This document shows positions 1 through 8,365 of a stretch of 46,609 bases of DNA, piece by piece. The position numbers and the translations under genes were made by a program. The stretch lies in assembly GCA_042408925.1 (NCBI GenBank), contig JBHOQO010000034.1, positions 1 through 46,609 on the forward strand, in the 5' to 3' direction. Origin of the DNA: BPIH01 sp042408925. Its GTDB lineage: Bacteria; Chloroflexota; Limnocylindria; Limnocylindrales; CSP1-4. The notes under the pieces are model-generated. The model worked only from the letters and a program-made list of their open reading frames with translations, had not been told where the DNA came from and made no database searches. Position 1 is the stretch's first letter, and every line of letters starts with the position of its first letter.

Positions 1-302
1 CCGGCTCGGCGGCCGTCGCGGCGAGGGGCGCCGTCTTCCTCGGCGCCCGCCGACGGCGGCGCGGGCGCCGCCCCGCCTGGGCGGTCGTCCGGAGCGCGGC
101 TCGGCGGGCCGGGCTCGGGGAGCGGGTCGGCCCGCACACGCTCCGCCACTCCTTCGCGACCCACCTCCTCGAGGGCGGGGCCGACCTGCGGGTCGTGCAG
201 GAGCTCCTCGGGCATGCGAGCATCTCGACGACGCAGCTCTACACCCACCTCTCCGGATCGCGGATCCGGGAGGTGTACGCCCGGGCCCATCCTCGGGCCT
301 GA
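1..302 (+). CDS. Tyrosine recombinase XerC/XerD, C-terminal part (5' end outside window)
   Basis: Reading from base 3 to the TGA at 300-302 gives 99 residues that match the end of the catalytic domain of XerC/XerD-type tyrosine recombinases, which resolve chromosome dimers at dif. Visible are HTLRHSFATHLL (catalytic His and Arg of the HxxR box, fragment residues 45-48), LLGH (68-71) and the nucleophile Tyr at residue 80 in TTQLYTHLS. The Arg-rich stretch before the HxxR box (residues 16-36) is unusually basic, perhaps a linker in this lineage. No start is visible. Its place just upstream of the scpA/scpB block fits a chromosome-segregation recombinase, but XerC cannot be told from XerD or from a phage integrase on this fragment alone. 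Confidence 0.9.
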   Translation, partial: GSAAVAARGAVFLGARRRRRGRRPAWAVVRSAARRAGLGERVGPHTLRHSFATHLLEGGADLRVVQELLGHASISTTQLYTHLSGSRIREVYARAHPRA

Positions 303-325
303 GCCGGGACGGAGGGACGAGGCGG

Positions 326-1078
326 ATGGCTCGCTACGCAGAAACGCTCCTCGCCGACGGAGAGCGGATCCTCCTCGAGGTCCGCCAGCACCCGGTCGCC
401 CTTCTGTACCGGGCGCGGTGGGGTCTCGCCGCCGTCGGCGCCTCCCTCGTCTTCATCTACCTCGCGGGCGGCGTCTCGGCCGACGGCGCGGCAGGAGCCG
501 TCCGCACGGTCCTCGGCTCGGCCGCCCTCGTCCTCGTCGTCGTCGGGATCGCCGCCGGCGGCTGGGCGTACCTCCAGTGGGCCGCCGACGAGGACGTCCT
601 GACGAACCGACGGGTCATCCAGGTTCGCGGCGTCGTCAACAAGCAGGTCGCCGACACGTCCCTCGAGAAGATCAACGACGCGGAGATGACCCAGAGCTGG
701 ATCGGGCGCCTCCTCAACTTCGGCGACCTCGACGTCATGACCGCCTCGGAGGCCGGAATCGAGCGGATGCGGACGCTGCCCGACCCGCGGGGCTTCAAGC
801 GGGCGATGCTGAATGCGAAGCACGAGTACGAGCTCGAGCTGGCCCGCGGCGGCGTGGCCGGACCGCCGCTCCGGCCGAGCCTCGGGGTGGCGATGCCGCC
901 CTCGGAGCGTGCTGCGTCCCCCGGCGGGCGGTCGGTCCCCGCGGGCACGCCGCCGGCGGCCGCGAGTCCCGAGGACGTCATCCGGATCCTTGCCCAGCTC
1001 GCCGACCTCCGCGACCGCGGGGCGATCAGCGCCGAGGATTACGAGCGCAAGAAACAGGAGCTCCTCGACCGGCTCTGA
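326..1078 (+). CDS. Membrane protein with bacterial PH-like domain and C-terminal SHOCT domain
   Basis: A 250-residue protein. Two membrane segments (about 26-50 and 58-85) are followed by a region of the bacterial PH (bPH_2, YdbS-like) type, with TNRRVIQVRGVVNKQVADTS and a LEKINDAE stretch typical of that fold. After a Pro/Ala/Gly-rich linker (about 170-215) the last 33 residues form a SHOCT short helical domain (LADLRDRGAISAEDYERKK, then ELL). Known SHOCT domains are oligomerisation or localisation modules; bPH_2 proteins sit in the membrane and have no defined enzymatic role. The ATG at 326 lies 23 bases after the recombinase stop. Family assignment is good, cellular role unknown. Confidence 0.85.
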   Translation: MARYAETLLADGERILLEVRQHPVALLYRARWGLAAVGASLVFIYLAGGVSADGAAGAVRTVLGSAALVLVVVGIAAGGWAYLQWAADEDVLTNRRVIQVRGVVNKQVADTSLEKINDAEMTQSWIGRLLNFGDLDVMTASEAGIERMRTLPDPRGFKRAMLNAKHEYELELARGGVAGPPLRPSLGVAMPPSERAASPGGRSVPAGTPPAAASPEDVIRILAQLADLRDRGAISAEDYERKKQELLDRL

Positions 1079-1166
1079 CCCGGCGACCTCGGGGGCCGGC
1101 TAGGATAGGACGTCCCCGTCGCCGCTCCACCCCCGGCCGGCGGGCGAACGACCCGGAAGGAGCAGC

Positions 1167-1799
1167 GTGTTCGACGCCATCATCGACCCCGAGCGGATCG
1201 TCCTCATCGGCATCTTCCTCCTCGTCGGCTTCCCGGTCCACGAGTTCGCCCACGCCGCGAGCGCTTATCTCCTCGGCGACGCGACGGCGAAGCACTTCGG
1301 CCGCCTGACCCTCAACCCGGCGGCCCACTTCGACCCCCTGGGCGGGCTCATGCTCGTCCTCTCGGTCCTCCTCGGCGGCTTCGTCATCGGCTGGGCGAAG
1401 CCGACCCCGGTGAACCCCGCGAACCTCCGGGACCGGCGGAACGGGGAGGTCGTCGTCGCCCTGGCGGGGCCGGCCTCGAACCTCGTCATGGCCGCCCTCG
1501 GGGCCCTCGTCGTCCGGTTCCTCGTCGGGCTCGACGTCGCCGTCCCGGGGCCGATCGGGACGATCCTCATCCTCTTCGTCTTCTACAACGTCGCGCTCAT
1601 GGTCTTCAATCTCATCCCGGTCCCGCCCCTCGACGGCTCGACCCTCCTCTTCCGGGTCCTCGATCCGCGAACGGCTTGGCAGGTCCGGCCGTTCCTCACC
1701 CAGTACGGGTTCCTCATCATCCTCGTCTTCGTCTTCACCGCCGGTCGCCCGATCGCCAACCTCATCTTCGATGTCACGCGCCTCCTGGTGGGTTTCTAA
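1167..1799 (+). CDS. Site-2 protease family protein (peptidase M50)
   Basis: A 210-residue integral membrane protein of the compact M50B group, intramembrane zinc metalloproteases. HEFAH at residues 25-29 supplies two zinc ligands and the catalytic Glu inside the first hydrophobic segment. The third ligand is expected at Asp156 in FNLIPVPPLDG, the family's second motif. Further hydrophobic segments occur at about 60-77, 100-120 and 130-150. There is no PDZ or CBS domain, so this is the minimal form. The start is GTG 1167, with GGAAGG about 8 bases upstream. The last 29 bases overlap the next gene, suggesting coupled translation. Substrate unknown. Confidence 0.9.
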   Translation: MFDAIIDPERIVLIGIFLLVGFPVHEFAHAASAYLLGDATAKHFGRLTLNPAAHFDPLGGLMLVLSVLLGGFVIGWAKPTPVNPANLRDRRNGEVVVALAGPASNLVMAALGALVVRFLVGLDVAVPGPIGTILILFVFYNVALMVFNLIPVPPLDGSTLLFRVLDPRTAWQVRPFLTQYGFLIILVFVFTAGRPIANLIFDVTRLLVGF

Positions 1800-2268
1800 G
1801 GCCGCGCAGACCCGCCGGTACCTCTCGGCCCGGGTCGACCCGGCGGAGATGGCCGAGCTCGCCCGGTGGTGCACGCCGGCCGAGCTCCGCTGCTTCGAGG
1901 CGATGTCGGTCGCCGACCGGCGCCACGGGCTCGACGTGGTCGCCCACCTCCGGCGGGCCGGCGTCACCGACCGCGACGTCCTCGTCGCCGGCCTCCTCCA
2001 CGACGCCGGGAAGGGCGACGTGGGGCTCCTGCCGCGGATCGTCTACAGCCTCGGCGAGGGGATCGGCCCCTGGGTCCTCCGGCTCGCCCGTCGCTGGCCG
2101 GGGCTGGGAGCCGACCTCGATCGGCTCCGCGAGCATCCCGAGGCGTCGGCCCGGCTCGCCGCGGCGGCCGGCTGCAGCCCCCGAACCGTAGCCTTGATCC
2201 GATTCCAGGATGGCCCGACCGACGACCCGGCGGGTCGACTCCTCCACGCCGCCGACGAGGCGAGCTGA
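1771..2268 (+). CDS. HD-domain phosphohydrolase-like protein
   Basis: A 165-residue protein with the HD pattern: His52 in DRRHGLDV, His77-Asp78 in LLHDAGKGDV and a late Asp in LLHAADEAS near the C-terminus. HD proteins bind metals and hydrolyse phosphate esters, often of nucleotides; the substrate here is not predictable. It lies between the M50 protease and scpA, starting inside the protease gene (ATG 1771) and ending 2 bases before scpA. That tight spacing suggests one transcript with the segregation genes. A later start (GTG or ATG around residues 45-57) would remove part of the domain and is less likely. Confidence 0.78.
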   Translation: MSRASWWVSKAAQTRRYLSARVDPAEMAELARWCTPAELRCFEAMSVADRRHGLDVVAHLRRAGVTDRDVLVAGLLHDAGKGDVGLLPRIVYSLGEGIGPWVLRLARRWPGLGADLDRLREHPEASARLAAAAGCSPRTVALIRFQDGPTDDPAGRLLHAADEAS

Positions 2269-2270
2269 CG

Positions 2271-3173
2271 ATGGCGACCGAGACAATCGGCGGCCCGCCG
2301 GCCGAGGACCCGAGGGTCGACGTCCCGCCGAGCGCACCGCCGGCGGTCGGGCGGCCGGCGATCCGGATCGCAGAGGCTCCCCGCCCGGAGGCGGCGATCC
2401 ACGTCGAGCTCGGGGGGTTCGAGGGTCCGCTCGGCCTCCTCCTCGCCCTCATCGAGGCCCGGCGCCTCGACGTCCTCACGGTCCCCCTCGGCGCCCTCGC
2501 CGAGGCGTATCTCGAGGCCCTCGCCACGCTGCCCGGCGACCGGCTCGGGAACGTCTCGGCCTTCGTCGCCGTCGCCGGGCAGCTCATCCTCATCAAGAGC
2601 CGCGCCCTCCTGCCGCGGCCGCCGGAGCCGCCGTCCGGTCCGGAGACCGAGGCCGAGGAGGGTGATCCCGAAGCGATCCTCCGGGCGCGCCTCCTCCTCT
2701 ACCGGGCCTTCCGAGATGCGGCGGCCTGGCTCGCCGCCCGGGCCGCCCTCGGCGACCGGAGCTTCCGACGTGAGGCGGCGGGCGGGTCGCTGTCGCGCCT
2801 CGCCGCCCATGTCCGACCCGAGCGGACCGAGGACCCGCGGGCCCTCGCGGCCGCCCTCGCCGGCCTCGCCCGGGTGGCGCCGCCGCCCCCGATCCCGCCG
2901 GAGGTCGTCCCGCGGACGGTCACCCTGGCCGAGCGCGCCCGGATCATCCGGGCGGCCCTCCGGGCGGCGGACGAGGTCGTCCTCCAGGAGCTGCTCGCCG
3001 GGACGCGGGATCGGGTCGTCGTGGCCGTGACGTTCCTCGCCCTCCTCGAGCTCGTGAAGCGCCGCGAGGTCGCCGTCGAGCAGGCCGAGCCCTGGGGGCC
3101 GATCCGGATCCGGCCGCTCCGGGACGGCGCGGACGGCCGGGGCGGGGCCGCAGCGGGTCGGGTCGGGCCGTGA
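2271..3173 (+). CDS. scpA: Segregation and condensation protein A
   Basis: A 300-residue kleisin subunit of the bacterial SMC complex. After a Pro-rich N-terminal extension of about 40 residues comes the typical FEGPLGLLLALIEARRLD, then the SAFVAVAGQLILIKSRALLP helix that contacts the SMC neck. The C-terminal winged-helix part includes FLALLELVKRREVAVEQ. ScpA bridges the SMC heads and binds an ScpB dimer. The ATG at 2271 was chosen because the family motifs begin shortly after it; the frame stays open upstream but without homology. Its end overlaps scpB by 4 bases (GTGA), the usual coupling. Confidence 0.95.
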   Translation: MATETIGGPPAEDPRVDVPPSAPPAVGRPAIRIAEAPRPEAAIHVELGGFEGPLGLLLALIEARRLDVLTVPLGALAEAYLEALATLPGDRLGNVSAFVAVAGQLILIKSRALLPRPPEPPSGPETEAEEGDPEAILRARLLLYRAFRDAAAWLAARAALGDRSFRREAAGGSLSRLAAHVRPERTEDPRALAAALAGLARVAPPPPIPPEVVPRTVTLAERARIIRAALRAADEVVLQELLAGTRDRVVVAVTFLALLELVKRREVAVEQAEPWGPIRIRPLRDGADGRGGAAAGRVGP

Positions 3174-3871
3174 TCGACGAGCCGTTCGAGCCCGAGGGCC
3201 TCGAGGCGACCGAGGCGGCGACGGGGGCCCTCGGCGGGACGCCCGGCGAGGCGGCGGAGACCCCGCCGATCGAGCTGACCGCGACCCTCCTCGAGGCGCT
3301 CCTCTTCGTCGCCGAGCGCCCCCTCCATCGACGCGAGATCGCCGAGCTCGCCGGGGTCGACCGGGCGACCGTCGACGCCCGGCTCGGCGACCTCGAGGTC
3401 GAGCTCGCCGGCCGGGGGATCCGCCTCGTCCTCGACGGCGACCGGGTCGAGCTGGCGACGGCCCCCGAGACCGGCCCCCTCGTCGCCCGGTACCTCGGGG
3501 TCGACGCGCTCCGCCTCTCGCCGGCCGCCCTCGAGACGCTCGCCATCGTCGCCTACCGCCAGCCGATCACCCGAGCCGCCATCGAGCGGATCCGGGGCGT
3601 CGACTCGTCGTCGGCGCTCCGATCGCTCCTCCACCGCCGCCTCGTCGTCGAGCTCGGTCGAGCCGACCTGCCCGGCCGGCCGTTCCTCTACGGGACCGGC
3701 TTCGAGTTCCTCGAGCGGTTCGGGCTGACGAGCCTCGCCGACCTGCCGCCCCTCGACCCAGACGTCGCGGCCCGCCTCGCCGAGGAGGGGATCGCGCCGC
3801 TGCGGGTCGAGCCCCTCGCGGGCGGGGGGGACGCCGAGGACCCGATCGCGGGCGACGCCGAACCGGCGTGA
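3170..3871 (+). CDS. scpB: Segregation and condensation protein B
   Basis: A 233-residue protein with the two winged-helix domains of ScpB. Conserved segments are LLEALLFVAERPL (about residues 40-52), ETLAIVAYRQPITRAAIE and IRGVDSS in the middle, then LYGTGFEFLERFGL toward the C-terminus. ScpB dimerises and binds the middle of ScpA, completing the SMC-ScpAB condensin. Start GTG 3170 overlaps the scpA stop. The first 35 residues are acidic and not part of the fold. Its stop overlaps the next gene by 4 bases. Confidence 0.95.
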   Translation: MIDEPFEPEGLEATEAATGALGGTPGEAAETPPIELTATLLEALLFVAERPLHRREIAELAGVDRATVDARLGDLEVELAGRGIRLVLDGDRVELATAPETGPLVARYLGVDALRLSPAALETLAIVAYRQPITRAAIERIRGVDSSSALRSLLHRRLVVELGRADLPGRPFLYGTGFEFLERFGLTSLADLPPLDPDVAARLAEEGIAPLRVEPLAGGGDAEDPIAGDAEPA

Positions 3872-4749
3872 GTTCGGAGACCCGTCTCTCGAAGCTCCTC
3901 GCCGCGGCGGGGATCGGGTCACGGCGGGCCGTCGACGCCCTCATCGCCGCCGGTCGCGTCGAGGTCGACGGCCGACCGGCGGTCCTCGGGGAGCGGGTCG
4001 ACCCGGCCCGCGTCCGAGTGACCGTCGACGGCCGACCGGTCGAGCTCGTCCCGGCAGCCCCGATCTACCTCGCCCTCCACAAGCCGCCCGGCGTCACCTC
4101 GACCGTCCGCGATCGGTTCGCCGCCCGGACCGTCCTCGATCTCGTTCCGCCGACCGTCCTCGCCGGGCGCCGCGTCTTCCCGGTCGGGCGGCTCGATCGG
4201 GAATCCGAGGGGCTCATCCTCCTCACGAACGACGGCGCCTGGGCCGAGCGGGTCCTCCATCCCCGGTTCGGGGTCGAGCGGGAGTACGCCGTCGCCGTCG
4301 ATCGCCGGCTCGACCGGGCGGAGGTCGAACGGCTCCTCGCCGGCGTCGTCCTCGCCGACGGGCTCGCCCGGGCCGTCCGGGTCCGGCCCGCGACGCCGGC
4401 CGAGACCCGCCGCCTCCTGCGACTCGTCGGCCCCGGACCCGGCGGCGAGGCGGTCTGGTACCGGGTCGTCCTGGAGGCCGGCCGGAAGCGGCAGCTCCGG
4501 CGGATGTTCGCGGCCGTGGGCCGCCGCGTCCGGCGCCTCGTCCGGGTCCGGATCGGACCGCTCGACCTCGACGGCCTGGCGCCCGGGGCCGTCCGGCCGC
4601 TCACCGCCGAGGAGGTCGATGCCCTGGCCGCCGGTGCGCCGTCGCCACACCGAGGCACGACGTCGGGGGTACGATCGCCGGCGTGGCACAGCCGAACGCG
4701 CCGAGCGAGGCCGCGACCGAGCGGGCGGTCGTCGCCGCCGCCGCTCTGA
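3868..4749 (+). CDS. rRNA pseudouridine synthase, RsuA/RluB family
   Basis: A 293-residue protein: S4 RNA-binding domain (residues 1-60, LSKLLAAAGIGSRRAVDALI) followed by the RsuA-type catalytic domain. VGRLDRESEGLILLTNDG carries the catalytic Asp110. LHKPPGVTST and GRKRQLRRMF are other family landmarks. It is most like RluB (23S rRNA helix 89 pseudouridylation), which commonly follows scpAB, though 16S-acting RsuA cannot be excluded by motif alone. Start GTG 3868 overlaps the scpB stop. The last 20-odd residues are low-complexity and overlap the next gene by 67 bases, so the tail is probably a recent extension. Confidence 0.93.
   Translation: MSSETRLSKLLAAAGIGSRRAVDALIAAGRVEVDGRPAVLGERVDPARVRVTVDGRPVELVPAAPIYLALHKPPGVTSTVRDRFAARTVLDLVPPTVLAGRRVFPVGRLDRESEGLILLTNDGAWAERVLHPRFGVEREYAVAVDRRLDRAEVERLLAGVVLADGLARAVRVRPATPAETRRLLRLVGPGPGGEAVWYRVVLEAGRKRQLRRMFAAVGRRVRRLVRVRIGPLDLDGLAPGAVRPLTAEEVDALAAGAPSPHRGTTSGVRSPAWHSRTRRARPRPSGRSSPPPL
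4670..4675 (+). promoter_or_regulatory. TACGAT -10 box, 7 bases before GTG of the ABC ATPase
   Basis: TACGAT fits TANNNT and is separated from GTG 4683 by exactly 7 bases, the usual distance from a -10 box to the transcription start. There is no Shine-Dalgarno sequence between them. A leaderless transcript starting at the GTG is inferred. Confidence 0.45.
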
Positions 4750-5468
4750 CGAAGCGCTTCGGCCCGCTCGTCGCCGTCGACGACGTCGATCTCACGGTCG
4801 AGGGCGGACGGATCGTCGGCCTCCTCGGTCCGAACGGTTCGGGCAAGACGACGCTGATCCGCCTCCTCCTCGGACTCCTCCGACCGGAGGCCGGCCGCGT
4901 CGAGGTCCTGGGACGCCGGGTCCCGGATCGCTCGCTCCTCGCCGAGATCGGGTACATGCCCCAGAGCGACGGCCTCTATCACGAGCTGACCGTCTGGGAA
5001 AACGTCCGCTTCTTCGGCGACCTCTACGGCTGCCTGGCCCGGGCCCGGGCCGAGGAGGTCCTCGAGCTCGTCGAGCTGGCCGACCGCCGCAGGAGCCTCG
5101 TCGCCGACCTGTCCGGGGGGATGCGGCGGCGGCTCTCCCTCGCCTGTGCCCTCGTCCATCGCCCGCGCCTGCTCGTCCTCGACGAGCCGACGGTCGGCGT
5201 GGACCCGGCCCTCCGGGTCGCCTTCTGGTCCCACTTCCGCTCGCTCGCCGCCGCCGGGACGACGATCCTCGTCTCGAGCCACGTCATGGACGAGGCCGAC
5301 CGCTGCGACGAGCTCGTCTTCATGCGGGCGGGTCGGATCATCGCCCGGGGCTCGGGGGCGGAGCTCCGCGCCGCCGCCGGGACGCCGGATCTGGAAGCTG
5401 CGTTCCTGCGGTTCCCCGGCCTCGACGCCGACGGGCGTCCCGCCGACGGGGCAGGGAGCGAGCGATGA
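4683..5468 (+). CDS. ABC transporter ATP-binding protein (drug/ABC-2 export type)
   Basis: A 261-residue ATPase with Walker A GPNGSGKTT (49-57), Q-loop MPQSDGLYHELTVWENV, signature LSGGMRRRLSLA, Walker B LLVLDEPTVGVDP and switch His in SSHVMDEADRC. The GVDP D-loop and the DEADRC context are typical of the CcmA/NatA-like partners of ABC-2 membrane proteins. It pairs with the downstream permease, whose start overlaps its stop. The start GTG 4683 lies inside the pseudouridine synthase gene but has its own -10-like box. Exported substrate unknown; family members include antibiotic and polyketide exporters. Confidence 0.92.
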   Translation: MAQPNAPSEAATERAVVAAAALTKRFGPLVAVDDVDLTVEGGRIVGLLGPNGSGKTTLIRLLLGLLRPEAGRVEVLGRRVPDRSLLAEIGYMPQSDGLYHELTVWENVRFFGDLYGCLARARAEEVLELVELADRRRSLVADLSGGMRRRLSLACALVHRPRLLVLDEPTVGVDPALRVAFWSHFRSLAAAGTTILVSSHVMDEADRCDELVFMRAGRIIARGSGAELRAAAGTPDLEAAFLRFPGLDADGRPADGAGSER

Positions 5469-6664
5469 GTCCGCGCCGGGTTCGGGCGGTCACCCGCCGG
5501 ATCGTGGACCTCTTCCGCCACGACCACCGGAGCCTCGCCCTCGTCGTCGTCGCCCCGCTCGTCCTGACCGCCCTCCTCGGCTGGGTCGTCCGTGGCTCGG
5601 CGGAAGGGCAGGTGCGGCTCCTCGTCGTCGACGCTGACGGCGGAGCCGCGGCGGCGCGGCTCGTCTCGGCGCTCCGGGACGCCGCGGCCGGCGGGCCGGT
5701 CGAGGTCGTCGATGGCGGCAGCGATCCGGCCGTCGTCGCCGAGCGGCTCCGGGACGGCGACGTCGACGTCGCGCTCGTCGTGCCCGCGGGCTTCACCGCG
5801 GCGCTCCTCGGCCGTGGAAGCGGGGGCGGCGCGGGCGGCGCGCCACCGACCCTCCGCCTCGTCACCCCCGGCGTCGACCCGGCCGGCGAGGGCGGGGCGG
5901 CCGGGGCGGTCGTCGAGCTCCTCGGCCGCACGGTCCGCGACCTCCTGCCGGCCGGCCTCGGCGATCGCCTGCCGAACATCGAGCGCTCGAGCGTCTATCT
6001 GCCCGTCGATGCCGACGTCCTCGACGCCATCGCCCCGGTCTTTCTCGGGTACTTCGCGTACTTCTTCGTCTTCATCCTGACCGGGATCAGCTTCCTCCGC
6101 GAACGCCTCGGCGGGACCCTCGAGCGCCTCCTCGCAACGCCGGTGACGCGCGGCGAGATCGTCCTCGGCTACAGCCTCGGCTTCGGGATCTTCGCCACGC
6201 TCCAGGTCGTCCTCCTGACCGCCTTCGTCCTCCTCCACTGGGAGGTGCCGGCCCTCGGACCCCTGCCGTCCTTCGTCGTCGGGCTCGACGTCCCGAGCGC
6301 CGGAAGCCCGCTCCTCGCCTTCGGCTTCGCCCTCGCCCTCGCCGTCGGGGCGGTGAGCCTCGGGATCTTCCTCTCGACCTTCGCCCGGACGGAGTTCCAG
6401 ATCCTCCAGTTCATCCCGGTCGTCATCGTTCCCCAGGGTCTGCTCGGGGGGATCTTCTGGCCGATCGACCGACTCCCGGATGTCCTCCGCCCGATCGCCC
6501 AACTCATGCCGCTCACGTACGCCGTCGAGGGGCTCCGGGCGGTGATGATCCGGGGCGCCGGGCTCGAGGACCCGACGGTCGCCCGCGACCTCCTCGTCCT
6601 CGTCGGGGTCGCCCTCCTCTTCGTCGTCCTCGCCGCCCGGACGATCCGCCGCGAGATCGCCTGA
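5465..6664 (+). CDS. ABC-2 type transporter permease
   Basis: A 399-residue membrane protein, partner of the preceding ATPase (ATGA overlap). One N-terminal membrane segment (about 22-40) is followed by a long extracytoplasmic region (about 45-190). Five or six further segments follow, including PVFLGYFAYFFVFILTGISF, YSLGFGIFATLQVVLLTAFV and a C-terminal helix rich in Leu/Val. FLRERLGGTLERLLATPVTR is the hallmark ABC-2 cytoplasmic loop, and the segment after PVVIVPQGLLGGIFWP matches the family core. It should form a homodimer with two ATPases for export. The start is ATG 5465; the longer open frame upstream is an antisense-style artefact of GC bias. Confidence 0.92.
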   Translation: MSPRRVRAVTRRIVDLFRHDHRSLALVVVAPLVLTALLGWVVRGSAEGQVRLLVVDADGGAAAARLVSALRDAAAGGPVEVVDGGSDPAVVAERLRDGDVDVALVVPAGFTAALLGRGSGGGAGGAPPTLRLVTPGVDPAGEGGAAGAVVELLGRTVRDLLPAGLGDRLPNIERSSVYLPVDADVLDAIAPVFLGYFAYFFVFILTGISFLRERLGGTLERLLATPVTRGEIVLGYSLGFGIFATLQVVLLTAFVLLHWEVPALGPLPSFVVGLDVPSAGSPLLAFGFALALAVGAVSLGIFLSTFARTEFQILQFIPVVIVPQGLLGGIFWPIDRLPDVLRPIAQLMPLTYAVEGLRAVMIRGAGLEDPTVARDLLVLVGVALLFVVLAARTIRREIA

Positions 6665-6716
6665 GGCCGAAGGCGGATCGATCGGATCGGCCGACCGGCG
6701 GATCGCCCGAGGTCGA

Positions 6717-6739
6717 GGACGGCGGGTATCCTGCCGTCC
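6717..6739 (+). promoter_or_regulatory. Inverted repeat containing a TATCCT -10 box directly before cmk
   Basis: GGACGGCGGG-TAT-CCTGCCGTCC forms two 10-base arms with one mismatch around a TAT centre. TATCCT (6727-6732) within it ends exactly 7 bases before the cmk ATG, so it can act as the -10 of a leaderless promoter. The overlap of the symmetry with the box would suit an operator, but this could be chance in GC-rich DNA. Confidence 0.4.
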
Positions 6740-7531
6740 ATGACCACCGAAGCCCGCCGGACGAGCACGCCCGCCGCCGACGCCCTCGACCGCCGCGAGC
6801 TCGTCGTCGCCCTCGACGGTCCGGCCTCGTCGGGCAAGAGCACGGTCGGGGCGGCAGCCGCCCGGACGCTCGGGTATCGGTTCCTGGATACGGGCCTCCT
6901 CTATCGGGCCCTCGCCTGGCTCGCCCTGGAGCGCGGGATCGCCCCGGACGACGAGGCGGCCCTCGTCGCCCTCGTCCCCGAGATCGAGATCGCCGACGAC
7001 GGCGCCGGCCGCTACGCCCGGGTCCGCGTCGGCGGACGGGACGTCACGGCGCTCGTTCGGGCCGAACGGGTCGATCGGGTCGTCAGCGAGGTCGCCCGCC
7101 AGCCCGGGGTTCGAGCGGCGCTCCTGGAGCGCCAGCGGGCGATCGCCGCCGGGGGGCGGATCATCGTCGCCGGCCGGGACATCGGGACCGTCGTCCTGCC
7201 CGACGCCGACGTCAAGCTCTTCCTCGACGCCTCGGTCGAGGAGCGGGCCCGCCGTCGGGCCGCCGAGCGGGGGATCGCCCCGGACACGGCGGAGGCCGCG
7301 GCGATCCTCGCCGATCTGCGCCGTCGCGACGAGATCGACCGGGGGCGCGCCGTCGCCCCGCTCCGAGTTCCGCCCGACGCCACGCTCCTGGCGACCGACG
7401 GACGGCGGTTCGAGGAGACGGTCGCGGCCGTCGTCGAGGCGATCCGGGCGGCCGAGGCGCGGCGGAGCCGGCCGGGTGGCCCCGGATCCGGGGTCCGAGG
7501 CACCCAGACGTGGGGGAGCGGCGGTGAGTGA
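6740..7531 (+). CDS. cmk: (d)CMP kinase
   Basis: A 263-residue cytidylate kinase, converting CMP/dCMP plus ATP to the diphosphates. P-loop GPASSGKS (27-34) follows LVVALD. YRFLDTGLLYRALAWLALERG is the substrate-binding start of the family, and RIIVAGRDIGTVVLPDADVK is the conserved Cmk core with the GRDIGT motif. LADLRRRDEIDRGRAVAPL is the lid and C-terminal motif. About 20 N-terminal and 30 C-terminal residues are extra. It ends 8 bases into plsC. Cmk followed by PlsC, IspH and Der is a conserved neighbourhood in many bacteria, supporting the calls of all four. Confidence 0.95.
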   Translation: MTTEARRTSTPAADALDRRELVVALDGPASSGKSTVGAAAARTLGYRFLDTGLLYRALAWLALERGIAPDDEAALVALVPEIEIADDGAGRYARVRVGGRDVTALVRAERVDRVVSEVARQPGVRAALLERQRAIAAGGRIIVAGRDIGTVVLPDADVKLFLDASVEERARRRAAERGIAPDTAEAAAILADLRRRDEIDRGRAVAPLRVPPDATLLATDGRRFEETVAAVVEAIRAAEARRSRPGGPGSGVRGTQTWGSGGE

Positions 7532-8357
7532 GCGGCGGACCGGGTCGCCCGTCGAGGCCGCGACGGCGAGTCACCTGACCCTGCTCATCCGCGCCGGCGC
7601 CGCCGGGGCCCGCCTCCTCGCCCGCCTCCTCGCCCGGGTGACGATCGAGGGCGACCCGCGCTCGCTTCCGCGGCAGGGGCCGCTCGTCCTCGCCGCGAAC
7701 CACCTCTCGAACCTCGACGGGGTCGTCATCGGGGGCTGGCTGACTCCCGCCCTCGGACGCCGGATCCACTGGCTGGCGAAGAAGGAGATGCTCGCCTGGC
7801 CGATCGCCGGCCGGCTCCTGGCGATGAGCTCGTTCCACCCGGTGGATCGGGGGAGCGGCGACGTCGAGGCGTTCCGGACCGCCCAGCGGATCCTCGAGGC
7901 GGGCAACGTCCTCTTCGTCTTCCCCGAGGGGACCCGGAGCCGGACCGGGGCCCTGGCCCGGGCCCAGGACGGCCTCGCCGCCCTCGCCCTCCGGACCGAC
8001 GCCCCGATCGTGCCGCTCGGGATCTGGGGCACGGAGCGGGTCTGGCCGCGGGGCAGGGTGCCGCGGCCGGGCGGTCGGGTCGTCCTCCGGATCGGGACGC
8101 CGTTCCGCTTGAGCGAGCTCGAGATCCCGGCCGCTGATCGGCGGGCGGCGAAGGCCGCCGCGACGACGGCGATCATGGCCCGGATCGCCCGGCTCCTCCC
8201 GCCGCCGTATCGGGGTGTCTACGCCGAGGCCGCGGCCGCCCTGGAGGCGGGGGAGGGGAGGGCGGGCGGCGGGACGGCGGGCGCCGCCGAGCCCCCCGGC
8301 GACGGGGACCGCGCGGGGAGGCCGCCGGCCGGGGTTTCGACGCCGCCCGTGCGATAA
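7524..8357 (+). CDS. plsC: 1-acyl-sn-glycerol-3-phosphate acyltransferase (PlsC-like)
   Basis: A 277-residue acyltransferase of phospholipid synthesis that adds the sn-2 acyl chain to lysophosphatidate at the membrane. Block I NHLSNLD (59-65) has the catalytic His60 and Asp65. Block III is FVFPEGTRSRTG (EGTR 135-138), and IVPLGIWGTE is block IV. A hydrophobic stretch (about 18-40) precedes the domain. GTG 7524 was preferred to an earlier start because GGGGGAG lies 6 bases upstream and the domain begins soon after; it overlaps cmk by 8 bases. The C-terminal 40 residues are Gly/Ala/Pro-rich and unconserved. Confidence 0.9.
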   Translation: MSERRTGSPVEAATASHLTLLIRAGAAGARLLARLLARVTIEGDPRSLPRQGPLVLAANHLSNLDGVVIGGWLTPALGRRIHWLAKKEMLAWPIAGRLLAMSSFHPVDRGSGDVEAFRTAQRILEAGNVLFVFPEGTRSRTGALARAQDGLAALALRTDAPIVPLGIWGTERVWPRGRVPRPGGRVVLRIGTPFRLSELEIPAADRRAAKAAATTAIMARIARLLPPPYRGVYAEAAAALEAGEGRAGGGTAGAAEPPGDGDRAGRPPAGVSTPPVR

Positions 8358-8358
8358 T
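8353..8358 (+). promoter_or_regulatory. GATAAT -10 box, 7 bases before the ispH ATG
   Basis: GATAAT differs from TATAAT by one base and ends 7 bases before ATG 8366, with no Shine-Dalgarno in the gap. It overlaps the plsC stop, so ispH probably has its own leaderless promoter in addition to read-through. Confidence 0.5.
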
Positions 8359-8365
8359 CGGCTCC

